From contig BDIU01000107.1 of the NCBI GenBank assembly GCA_002118135.1, forward strand, positions 1 to 64,000: 64,000 nucleotides of DNA, given 5' to 3'. The number at the start of each line of letters is the position of its first letter. Positions within the stretch are counted from its first letter, which is position 1. The notes beneath the pieces were generated by a model that was not told the origin of the DNA, did not search any database, and worked only from the letters and a program-made list of their open reading frames with translations. Source of the DNA: Trebouxia sp. TZW2008 (taxonomy: Eukaryota > Chlorophyta > Trebouxiophyceae > Trebouxiales > Trebouxiaceae). The position numbers and the translations under genes were made by a program. Below, piece by piece: positions 1 through 10,229 of the stretch.

Positions 1-792
1 CTGTCGGCTTTCGCCCATTCGCCATTCGGCTGGGGCTCGTGACCTTTCTGCTCTCTCACTGCCTGTGTGGTGTCTCTGCAAAACGCCCTTTGCCGTTTTG
101 CAACCATGACAAAGGTCTTAGTCAGGGCACTTCCAGTCTGCAGCGAGCTCCAAAATCCACTCAGTTGAATGCAAGGTCTCCTGAAACTAGCACTTGCGCA
201 GAGCAGCTGAACTCAGACACGATATGTATAAGCATTCTGCCAGTGTCACCTTTGAAGACATGTAGACACAGTGCTACGCTCACATTCAATTCTGGATGTT
301 ACTGTTGATCATGTGTTGTACTTGAGTACTGTCTCTGTCACTTGTAAGGACAAGGCACGGCGCTGTCAGACACGAAACAGGTCCACCAAACGTTTGCTTC
401 CAAGTTGGACAACACCACTTAGGTGTGACAGACCTGGTACAGTAACTTGCACCAGCACACTCCACAGTTTCAATTCACTATGATAATCTCAACCTGCATT
501 TGGTGTACACATGTGGACTGATTGGCCCTAAATGCTATGCTGCGACGCATTGTGTGCCATTTTGTGACTTGTAAGCATTTGAAGCACACTCTCTGAAGAA
601 ACATTCCATGTATGAAGTGATGTCACTTGCCAAAGTTGCACGCTGGTGCAATGCCGTCTGTGAAGTCAATATTGTCGATTTTGTAGCAGCCCCATCATTG
701 CCTGATTGCTTTCACTCACAGAGGCTCCCAATATGACTGCTGACGGTTTCAAACTTTTCTTTTGCTCTGTCTGACAGCTGAGCGTGCGTAGC

Positions 793-3396
793 TCATGATG
801 CGGGAGCAGTTTGGCCTTGCTCATCCTCAAGGGGCTTTTCCTTGCCAGAACCCTCTGAGTCATACTGCCCTTGCATGGTGCTCAGAATAATGCACCACAG
901 GAAGGATACTCCAGCAGCTGCAGCAATAAAGCATGTCAATACAGACTGCATGCCTTTAGACAGTCAACAGAAGTCCTTACATAGTGCTCAGAATGATACA
1001 CCACAGGAAGGCCACTCCAGCAGCTGTAGCAACACAGCAAACCAGCATCGATTTCATGCCTCTAATAAAAGAAGAGGAGTTGTGACATAGTGCTCAAAAT
1101 GATACACGACAGGGAGGACACTCTAGCAGCTGCAGCAACACAACGAGCCAACCTCAATTGCATGCCTTCAAGCAAGTCAAGAGCAAATCAACAGAAGCCC
1201 TTGCATGAGACTCAGATTCACAAACCACAAGAAGGCCACTCCAGCAGCTGTAGCAACACAGCATGTCAACTAACGAAGTATGCCTTAAGCAAGCCAACTG
1301 ACCTGCGAGCCTTCAGCAAGCCACATGCACTGCAGACCTTGCACAAACCATAAGAAGGCTGTCAAGTTCTTCAGTGTGTGCTTGCAGCAACTCAGCATGT
1401 CAACAAAAGGTCATGCCTCAAGCAAGCCACAGGAAGCCTGAGAAAGTCTAAGCAGCTGCAGCAATACAGCATATTAAGCAGTAGGGTATGTCTTGAGCCA
1501 GCCACACCACTCCTGAGAAGGTCTTTAAAGCGATGTAGATGCATGCCTTGACTACTCAAAGGTTGCTTGTGGGGTTGTTGACTGCAGATGATTGTGCCAA
1601 TAGCATGTCACTAAGTGTACATTATGCATTGCCAGCTAAGATAACGACAAGCTCAACATACAACCACTTTGCTGTTTGTAGCATAACAGGAGCATGATAA
1701 GGTGCGAGTTTGGCCTCGCAATATTCTAATGGCGACACAGATGTTTGTTTTGAGATTTAAAGCTGATGACCTAGATTTGACATACGCAAACTGTAGAAAA
1801 GCACAAAAGCTTGTCAAGAGACATCAGTACTATTGTTGACACATATTTTGTGCAATGTAGGTCTGCATTGCATCACACAGCATCAGCAAGGCACTATGTG
1901 ACTCACCAAAAGGCACTCTAAGGTAGCGAGGCACAAGAGCAAAGTTGATGATCTGCCCAGGCACCCACAAGCACCACAACGCTTTACAGCTGTCCCAGAT
2001 CTCATTCTGCCATTTGTTGTAAGCATGCTCCAAGGGGTGCGCCTGCCTCTCTACCAGACTCTTGACAGTGTAGAACGCTGGAAAGTACATGAATGGGTGA
2101 CTGCAAAGTACAACAAGTATGTTGACAGTGCTGACAATGGTCATCACAATAATGTGGTAGGCAGGCTTCAAGGGGTGCAGCTGCCTCTCTGCTAGATTCT
2201 TGACAGTGTAGCAGGCTGGAAAACACATGAAGGGGTGTGTGCACAACATACCATCATACATTAGATACAATATAGGACCCCAGGCAAAGCAAAGCTTCTG
2301 TCACTGCATCCTTGGATTGAGGCTGCTGATCCTGGGGGGAAGAGGGAGGCAATGGGGTCTCATCGCAAGAACGACACAGCATCAGCTTTCCCACTTGTTT
2401 CAATGCAAGACAACGCCTCCGCCAATGGGGTGCTGACGACAAAAAAGTTGTGCTTTTCAAGGCAGGTGAGTTTGACAAGCAAGTGCTCAGCATCAAAAGG
2501 ACTATATGTGCAAGGCAAGCATTCCTTCAGATGGATTCAGGTCTGCACTGGCATCATGACGCATGATTGTACACTTTTGCTGCTGTATTGGAGGGGCCCT
2601 GACTGCAATGGATGCTGCTGCATTTTGAAAGCACTGAGATGGAGCTGGCCCTACAAATTTGTATTCAAATCTGAGCATCAATGCAATGGTGTGCGGCACA
2701 CAAGGGTCATCTCAGGTTGGCAAGTTCACCCTTGATTACATTACACAGTGTTGAACAAACGTCACGCATATGAAGGACCTACTGTACATTTTGCTATAAT
2801 GTGTTGCACTTACTGTATGGCTTGGTCCATGAAGGTCTTCAGAGGGGCCACTGCAGCATGTCCAAATTGCCCAGTGATACCGCCACACCATTGGACAAAT
2901 TTGACATTGTACAGGTAGTACTGAACGCCTCCAAGGTAGCAGAAGCCAAATGTGACAAATGCCATGTGGCGTGTCCAGTCAATCTCTTCTTTCCTCTCAA
3001 CCATCTGTGATGCACAGCAAAGCCTTGCTCACCATGATCCCCACTGCAGACAACCTCAGATCCACTCCAATTAAAAGCTGAGGCGCAGAACCGCTTTTGG
3101 TTTCTGTCCATCTATGATGCAGGGGCAGGAAGCTTGCAGCAACTGAGTTCAGCGTGTGCATTGCAGCTTGCAGTTTGAAGGTCCAGGATGCAGCAGCTAG
3201 CTGCTATTTCAGGCTTGACAATACAGTGTTGAGGCACCTTTTGCGCTATAAGATCTGCTGCGCTTGTCTTGATACCACTGGTGAAGAATGCTGTGGGAAA
3301 GGGATGTTTCTTGGCTGTTGCTAGATACCAGTGGCCAAAGTTGCTCACAGGCGTCATCATCTGCTTGCCAGCTTGTAATACTTGTCGCAAAGCCAT
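793..3396 (-). CDS. MPV17/PMP22 family inner-organelle membrane protein
   Basis: Four exons join in phase: 3396-3238, 3004-2814, 2100-1907 and 917-793, giving about 222 residues, the usual size of the family. Family hallmarks are read directly: N-terminal WYLATAKKHP followed by LIAQK, a central DWTRHMAFVTFG segment, DQAIHHPFMYFP across the second splice, then WKVWVP-like CLWVPGQIINFALVPRYLRVPF, and a final hydrophobic AAGVSFLWCIILSTMQG followed by a polar tail. The family has four membrane segments and sits in mitochondrial, peroxisomal or plastid membranes, where it is thought to form a channel; the exact substrate is unknown. The start ATG is the first in the exon after an in-frame acceptor-like sequence, so an upstream non-coding exon is possible. 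Exons 3 and 4 each have tandem partial copies upstream of them. Family call is firm; organelle is not resolved. Confidence 0.92.
960..1400 (-). repeat. Tandem partial copies of the last MPV17 exon
   Basis: At least three copies (about 975-1037, 1080-1142 and 1200-1262, plus a decayed one near 1345-1395) repeat the splice acceptor and the 5' part of exon 917-793. Each keeps a TACAG or TGCAG acceptor and would splice in the same phase. The copies read AAGVAFLWCIILSTM then stop, AARVSSLSCIILSTM and AAGVAFLWFVNLSLMQG, so they could serve as alternative C-terminal exons or be decaying intronic decoys. Confidence 0.8.
2130..2240 (-). repeat. Decayed upstream copy of MPV17 exon 3
   Basis: The translation HPFMCFPACYTVKNLAERQ mirrors HPFMYFPAFYTVKSLVERQ of the intact exon at 2100-1907. 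At the place of the intact TTTGCAG acceptor this copy reads TGTGCAC, so the AG is lost and the copy is probably skipped. It covers only the 5' part of the exon plus preceding intron. Confidence 0.8.
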
Positions 3397-4141
3397 TGTG
3401 TGGAGTACGGGGTCTCTCAGATTCAGTAATGACGGAGCCTGCGGTGAGCACACAAAATATACTTTGCTAGATCGTAAGGAACAGTTTGTTGCACGGGAAC
3501 GACCGGATGCGGACCTTTTTCAGATCACTTGCTCGCCTGCGTTGCAAGTCGTGACGTGACTTGCGAGCAACAACAGACACTCGCGTTGCAGGGCTCAGTG
3601 CAACAACGCATGGACGGTCGATGTGATCGCGAGGGCAGACTGGCTGAGGGTGACCGACGCCGATTCGGACACGGCAAGATGGGATTTCGATGCTATTCTG
3701 TGCCGCTTGTGCTGACGTTAGCTTGAAGTGCGCGCGTCTGCTTTGTCTCACGGCCACAGCGGTCAAACCATGACAGGAAATCTTTCTTATTTTCGAGCAT
3801 TAGCGGTTATCCTGTTCGCTGACTCTTGCTGACTCCACAAGCAGCAACAACACTTTCACAACACACTCCATGACATTGTTGTGTGTAGACACAGACCTTG
3901 ACACTCTTTATTCAAGAAACAGCATGGCATCACATGTCTTGTGTTGTGCGCCCAACTCCAAAATCTGCCATGCAGCAAATTCAAAGCACGATACTGACAA
4001 GAAACTCCTCACATTCCAATCACACCATATGATCACGCAAGAAACCAGACCCTGACACTGTGCACCCCTGCTCACAAAACTGAACTTTACACACAGTGAC
4101 CCATTACGGCAGCAGGAATAGAGCTTGGGCATCATGTCACG
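3397..4141. other. Intergenic region upstream of the MPV17 gene
   Basis: This stretch separates the MPV17 start from the 3' end of the SET gene; both genes read leftwards. The part from about 3480 to 3760 is richer in GC and CG dinucleotides than its surroundings, which fits a promoter or 5' untranslated region. No convincing coding exon or RNA gene was seen. Confidence 0.4.
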
Positions 4142-7100
4142 CTATGAGTTTTGCTGACTCAGTACAACATCCCACAACAGCATCTTCTTTTGCGATCTGA
4201 ACATCAGAGCCATTCTTTTGGCCGGGCTCAACATCTTGGACCTGAAGGCTTCTGGGCTCATGATGCCATCATCGACTGCGGTCGCATCTTTTGCTTCAGA
4301 GCTTGTGCTTGCAACTTCCGATGGTACTGCGGTGGTATCTGCATTTTGCTTCAGTGCTTCTGCTGTATTTGTCTGGACTACCTCTTGCGTGTGTGGATGG
4401 CTGCGGATTGCCTGAAGCAGCAGCAGCACCAGGATTAATAATCGGAACAGCTTTCATGCAAAAGCACCAGCTTGAGCGATACGACTTCACAGAAAAATAG
4501 ACAGAATGCCAAGCCTTTTCATGGCTGTCATTCCAGAAGTCAAGATGCTTGCCCAGCACAGCTCAAGCGCTGAGCCAAGGGGGTCTTGTGAGAACTTGTT
4601 GAAGCTCAGCTGCCTTCTGCTCTTCATTGAGCTCTATAAACTCAGCTCTGGGATCTACTCCAAATTCGGTGGGGCTAGGTCAGTGCAACTTCTGGCTCCT
4701 GAAAGTATGAAAGCTTAACATATGCAATACAGCATGATGCTGAGATCCCTCACAAGGTCCAGCATGGAAACATTTGTAGGAACCTTGGTACTCAGCTACC
4801 ATACACAAAGACACATGAAGCAGCAGAACTCTCTGCAATGACTTACCACACCATAATGCTGGGCAGTTGTGACGTAATACCACCGATCATCCTGCTCAGT
4901 CCAGGGATCAGCCGCTAGAGCCTTGAGATCATCTGGCAGCGGTGACATGGCGGCCAGCAGCTCTTGACACCTGGCGGCCACTGCCGCCACCGCTTTCTTT
5001 GGATCTTCTCCCTGAGATGCTGCTAGATGCTGAAAAGCTGCCATCAATCTGCCATCTACCAGCCCACCAGGATAGATCTGCAGTTGAAAATGGTTTTACA
5101 AAACATACTCTGTTTGAGTGAAGGCATGCGTGTGAGGCAGCTAGAGATCTGTAGCAACTACACAGTACACGACAGCACTATTTAGTGCTTGCCAATGCTC
5201 CCACCGCAATTTTGGATGTTACCCTTGGGCTGCTGCCAGGTGCTCAAAAGCTGCCATCAACTTGCCATCTACAAGGCCTCCACAATAGGTCTGTACTACT
5301 CACACAATGCATCATAATACATCTTTGTGCTTGCTGGATCTGGCACGTGTGCAGCCTACTGGTTCATGTTCGCTTTCTTTTCAGCCTTGTGAAGAAGAAG
5401 GGAATGCACTTGGACTATAAGCAACTGCATGCAAGGCATCTAAAAACAGCACTCATGCAGATACATGACCTGTGTTGAATCAGGCATTTCATTGTGTGTT
5501 GATCCAAGAGTCGGCAGGCTCTACAGACATTCTTTCAGGCATCTATACAAAGGCCTCTTTCTCCACACATGCTCAAATGACATGTGAGCAACTACATCGT
5601 GAACACATTGTGCTACACATGCACAGCTGATTATTGGGCAACAACCAGGCATGATCATACGGGGGAGAATGCATCACAAACGTTGTCGACTTTGCACCAG
5701 AGTGCTGCAGCTCTGTTCACATGCATCAACATTGATTGATGTCTGCAGACAGCCCTTTGCCTATGTTGTTACAACAGGGCCAAATGAATGAGCATAACAT
5801 AGCTTTGATTTACCCTTAGTTTCTGTGCTTGCTCCTGCATGGCAGTTGTCAGGTGGTCCTCAGGGGCAGGGGGCTGTTCCTGGGCCTGCCCTACATCAGC
5901 AGCTGCTTGGTATACTGTCCTAGCCACATCTTCATCCTTTAGAGTCTGTATAACAGCAAACAATCAGCTATTAGTCTCATGACATTCAAAGTTGCCCACT
6001 GTTGCTTGCCTAGGACTCAGAAATATCAAAAAGCCTATCTAAGGCGCACAGCACAGCACAGCACAGCACAGCACAGCACAGCACAGCACAGCACAGCACA
6101 GCACAGCACAGCACAGCACAGCACAGCACAGCAGCCACTGTGTACTGTAGAAAAGGACAGTTGCCTACCTGTGACCCAATCGTGTCATAATGCCAGTCCA
6201 AAGCTTCTGTCAAGTCTCTGAATAGGACAGCGTCGTCGTGTGGGTTGCGCAAAGGGACAAATCCGTAGTGAAGGAAGAAGTCGTCGTTGTTACGGTCGCC
6301 GTATGACAGTAACACCTCCTGACCCTCCGGTATGTCCTGCCTGGCAATCAAGTTCATCTGGAAACCCTGGCTAGGGTCATCACTTGGAGGGCCCACAAGG
6401 TGCCACCTGTCCACATCAGCAGAGCAAACTCTCAGGTCCGATGACACACATGAACTAACAGCCTGTTCCACATTTAAGCAAATCCAGAGGGCAGACAATC
6501 GTCTGCATGCATGTCTGTTGTCCGTTCATAATGCATGACTGTATCTTTATGTGGGAATGATTACATATATGGAGGGTGCCACACATTCTGCAGGCAAAAT
6601 CAACACATGTTTGTCAACGCACGCATGTGGTATGCAATGAGAATGTTACAGTCATGAACAGCACAAGCCTAACTCCTCAGACATGTGCACTGCCCCTCAA
6701 TGAGGATGTATCAATGCTTCGCACCTGACATTTGCTGTTGGGGCAAATCGATCGCTAGGTAGACACTCGGTCTCGTCCCCACCGTGATTCAGGAAATCCA
6801 CCAAGGGCAGCAGCATGTGAACAGCTGTGCCGCCTTCCTTTGCAGCTGTGCCAAAAGTTCTTGAGTGTATGACCTGTACAGCAAGACATACGCTGAGATG
6901 TGTTTGACCCATAAGCTTTCATCCCCCACCATGATTCAAGACATCCACCAAGGGCAGTAGCACGTGAAAAGCTGTGCCGCCTTCCTTTGCAGCTGTGCCA
7001 AAAGTTCTTAAATGCACAACCTGCACAGCAAAAGGACGCACTGAGCTGGGTTTGTGTCCTTTCTGAGACCATTTACTTGTGTCGCCAAAGACCTCAGGGC

Positions 7101-9959
7101 CCATGCACAAGTAGCCAACTTTCTTCAGAAACATCGCAGCCAGATCAGCTACGAAATGTCTGATCTAGACAGAAAAAGACACGCTCTGAGATTACAGCGG
7201 CAAGAACTTGAAGAGGAAGAACGTCTAATGCGATTGCACCTCCATTCACCCAGGCACTTGTGCATAACAGTCATGACCTTGGAACAGCAGGCTTGAGCTC
7301 AGCAAGACAGCCCAGTCAAGCTGTTCTCTGGTGGCATTGCCTCGTGCTTCTGGGCTTAGGCAGGGAAAGGCATTGCTGAGCAGCCAGCTGGCTAGCTTCA
7401 CCGCAGCTCAGCACTGATGTATCACTGGTGCACCATGAAAGTGTCAGCCTCGCAAAAGCACTCACCAAGACAGCCCACTCGAGCTCTTCTCTGGTTGCGT
7501 TGCCTCGTGCCTCTGGGCTCAGGCGGGGATAGGCATTGCTGAGCAGCCAGCTGGCTTCATGCTACTGAGCTATCATGCATCGATGGTGTGAGCCTTTTAG
7601 GACAGCCAGAGGAAGATACTCACCGAGACAGCCCACTTGAGCTCTTCTCTGGTTGCGTTGCCTCGTGCCTCTGGGCTCAGGCGGGGATAAGCATCGCTGA
7701 GCAGCCAACTGGCTTCATGCAGCTGGGTTATCATGCATCGATCGTGTGAGCTTTTCATGACTGGCAAATTGCATTGAAACAGTGCCCAAGTCACATCATA
7801 TTTTCTCATCGTCTTGTCCCAAGCTTGTGTACTGAACAGGCTGAGTATGTATGCTTACTGAGACAGCCCACTCAAGTTCTTCTCTTGTCGCATTGCCTCG
7901 TGCTTCTGGGCTCAGACGGGGGTATGCATCGCTGAGCAGCCAACTGGCTTCATGCAACTGAGCCATCATGTCAGGCACTTCAATATCTTGGGTTTCCTCC
8001 CAGCTGAAACTGTGAAGCGGTGACGGCACATGCTCTGGCAGAACCTGCACAATCAGAAGCATTGGGATTGCAGGACAGGCAAGAAACCTGTTGAACACTC
8101 AAGGCATGCACGCAGCCTATAAGCTTTCATCAGCAAATCTGTAACTGCAAAGTAGACCATAGGAGCTGTGGAGTGGAGCTGCCACATGCTCTGACTCGAT
8201 GTGCACGTGGTCCAGAAGCCAAAGCAGTACTGGTGCAGATCACACTAAATTTGCATCGCTCATGTGCTCGCTGGTGGGTCTGCATGACGACACGCAGTTG
8301 GCGCAGAACATCAATCAAAACACAGTGATTGTCTGCGCTTGCTCAAGTAGAACTTACAGCCAGCTGATGATTGTTGGGAAGTCTGGTCTACAAGATTTGC
8401 ATGAACAGTGACATGCAGGGTTCATGGAGCAGCCGGACTTTTAAGGTATTCAGTAGGATACCACGCATTCTGTAGATGCACAAGGTGCGGGAGTCTTCAG
8501 AAAGTTTGTGTTCTTGCTGTGGCTGATACGTCACCAGACCTCCTACCTGCAAATATGGGTACCAGGCTGAAGCTGAAGCCTTGGCCTTTTCCCTAAGCAG
8601 CTTGCAAGCCAAGCGTAGACTCCATGGTGCATCCTCATACATCAAAGCATTAGATTCCTCATCACCAGGATGATCTGTGATGGCTAATCTGAGCGGCAAA
8701 TGAAGAAGAATGGACCCTGCTTCAATGTTCTGCACATACACAGCCAGGTAAGTATCAAAGCTGCTGCTGCTGCTGCTGCTGCTTCTGCTGCTTGCATTGA
8801 TTACATGCTTACACTACTCTGTTGGCAGCTTTCAAGTTTGTGTCTTCTCTTTTTTTTTTTTTTTGGGGGGTTACAGGGGGGATGTCCATTCCTGGCAGGC
8901 AAANNGAGCCAAATGCAGCTCCTCGAGCGTGATGCCCTCAGCTACCCCCTCACAAGCCTGCCGTGCATCAGATGGCAGCTGTCTGTCAATGGAAGACAAC
9001 AAGCTTTGCTGAGCTGTTTTTCTTCTTTCTTTTTTTTTTGGTTACAGGGGAGATGTCCATTCCCAGTAGGCAAACAGCCAACTGAGACACCGGACGAACC
9101 TGGCATGTGCACGAACAACGGCCTAGTCAACGAGCGGCTAAGCAATCAGTCCGATGCGGGAAGTCCCCAAAAATGGGGCTAGCAAAATGGGGTTTGTGTC
9201 TTCTGCTGCTTGATGACATGTAAACAGCTTTCAACTTGGATTCTGTCGCTGCTTGATTACATGTCCCCAAAAGTCAGCTATGTTGGTGCTATATGCGCTG
9301 CCCGTCAGTCACACCCAGTCATGCATGCTGATTGTACTTTGTTGTCTTGTAGGCTTGCATTGAATTAAGCCTACGATTGATTCAATGCAACCCTCTGAGG
9401 TGCTGCACAATGAGAATCAGGCATGTAAGCCAGGCCTTTGCAACCTGTTGCTTATGTTCTGTGTGACTGCACAATGTAGCAACTGCAACACAAGTTTGTC
9501 ACAGCTGACATACTTGAAGAGTCATGATGCCACGCTCTCCCTTTTCAGCATTATAGACCCCAAGCTTGCTGTTGCCTTTCTGCACATCTTGCACTCCTGT
9601 AGCGTGGACAAGGAAACTTCAGCTTGCCCTTCAAAGACTGAGTCTGCAGTGCCGATGGGGTCTCAATCAGGCTCACCTTGCGCGGTCAACCAAGTCAAGA
9701 ACGGTTGCACAGAGGTCGCATCCCCCAAAGACGCGCCAGGCTTTTCTATCTGTTCGGTGTCGGTGAAAGCTGCGAAAGTTGCTTGCCGACCAATAGAAGC
9801 CTGGCAGGGACGAGTGATCTTGCAGCGACTTGACTGTCGAAGGCCAGCGCGTATCAAAGGAGCGGCATGTAAACATTGAAAGCGCGAGGCAGATGAGTGC
9901 GGTGCGCCCCGAACGCATGCACCTGGTAGCCTAGCCTGCATAACATTGCTTCCCACCAT
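4142..9959 (-). CDS. SET-domain protein-lysine methyltransferase, Rubisco-LSMT-like
   Basis: Exons read in transcription order: 9959-9677 (start possibly 9941), an unresolved exon 2 near 9110-9045, 8729-8547, 8044-7859, 6873-6725, 6406-6169, 5945-5814, 5077-4847, one near 4665-4590, and 4411-4142 with the stop. The first exon looks like a transit peptide (Arg/Ser/Ala-rich) leading into VQPFLTWLTAQ. SET motifs follow: IEAGSILLHLPLRLAITD, WAVSVIHSRTFGT, LVDFLNHGGD and VLLSYGDRNNDDFFLHYGFVP. The usual NHS is NHG here. The C-terminal part matches the position of the LSMT substrate-binding domain. Family members transfer methyl groups from S-adenosylmethionine to lysines of Rubisco, aldolase or other proteins; the target here cannot be read. 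Two joins are weak: exon 2 to 3, and 4847 to the next exon, which is off by one base in phase. Exons 2, 4, 5 and 8 have partial copies beside them. Confidence 0.9.
5205..5300 (-). repeat. Partial copy of SET exon 8 (5' part)
   Basis: Sequence around 5220-5295 repeats the start of exon 5077-4847 (GGCCTTGTAGATGGCAAG, then the AGCTTTTGAGCACCTGGCAGC stretch) upstream of the intact exon in transcription order. It ends before the alanine-rich middle of the exon. Confidence 0.6.
6046..6132. repeat. (GCACA)n pentanucleotide microsatellite
   Basis: About 17 perfect units of GCACA (CTGTG on the coding strand of the SET gene) lie in the intron, roughly 37 bases after the donor at 6168. Being a pentamer it is open in all frames for a long distance, which creates spurious reading frames. 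Confidence 0.97.
6920..7040 (-). repeat. Upstream partial copy of SET exon 5
   Basis: The translation VVHLRTFGTAAKEGGTAFH and LLPLVDVLNHGG mirrors the intact exon 6873-6725 but stops after the NHG motif. It keeps a CTGCACAG-type acceptor, so it carries the 5' boundary only. Confidence 0.82.
7300..7745 (-). repeat. Three downstream partial copies of SET exon 4
   Basis: Copies at about 7740-7620, 7565-7475 and 7405-7305 repeat the 3' part of exon 8044-7859 (LHEASWLLSDAYPRLSPEA) and, in the first two, a GTGAGT donor. The last copy has CTGAGC at the donor position and is broken. All lack the 5' part of the exon. Confidence 0.85.
8840..9145 (-). repeat. Two copies of SET exon 2 with an assembly gap
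   Basis: Two similar blocks (9110-9045 and 8950-8875) end in the same GGAATGGACATCYCCCCTGTAACC donor region and are each followed by a T/A homopolymer-rich intron start. The first reads GVSVGCLPTGNGHLP, the expected SET N-terminal sequence. The second contains two undetermined bases at 8904-8905. Neither joins to exon 8729 in a clean phase, so the true exon 2 boundary is unresolved and an assembly error is possible. Confidence 0.6.
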
Positions 9960-10229
9960 TCCGCTGGCTGTTTCACAGCCGCTGACAGAGCGCAAACTTT
10001 CGCAAATATATATGCTGTACTGTGACGCACTGCTGCCCGCTGTTCGTCGCGCGCATGCCGCAACGGATAAATCATCACGTTGACGCACGTGCGACAGCGA
10101 CAAGATGGCGTTACATGGATGCGTTAAAGATTTTTGTTCAACACGAACGAAACCGCTCTTGCGTTTCGCATTGCCAAGAGCGCCCGCTTTTGCCAATCTA
10201 CGCATGCCAAGAGAGATAGGCGTTGAGAC
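9960..10229. promoter_or_regulatory. Shared upstream region of the divergent SET and ERMP1-like genes
   Basis: The two start codons (9959 minus and 10230 plus) lie 270 bases apart on opposite strands. The interval is rich in CG dinucleotides (ACGCACGTGCGACAGCGAC and others) compared with flanking introns and carries a palindromic GCACGTGC core near 10085. A bidirectional promoter is inferred; no TATA box was identified. Confidence 0.5.

Noticed and set aside
5979..6498. Long open frames over the GCACA repeat
   Set aside because: The frame stays open because a pentanucleotide repeat has no stop; the real exon ends at 6169.
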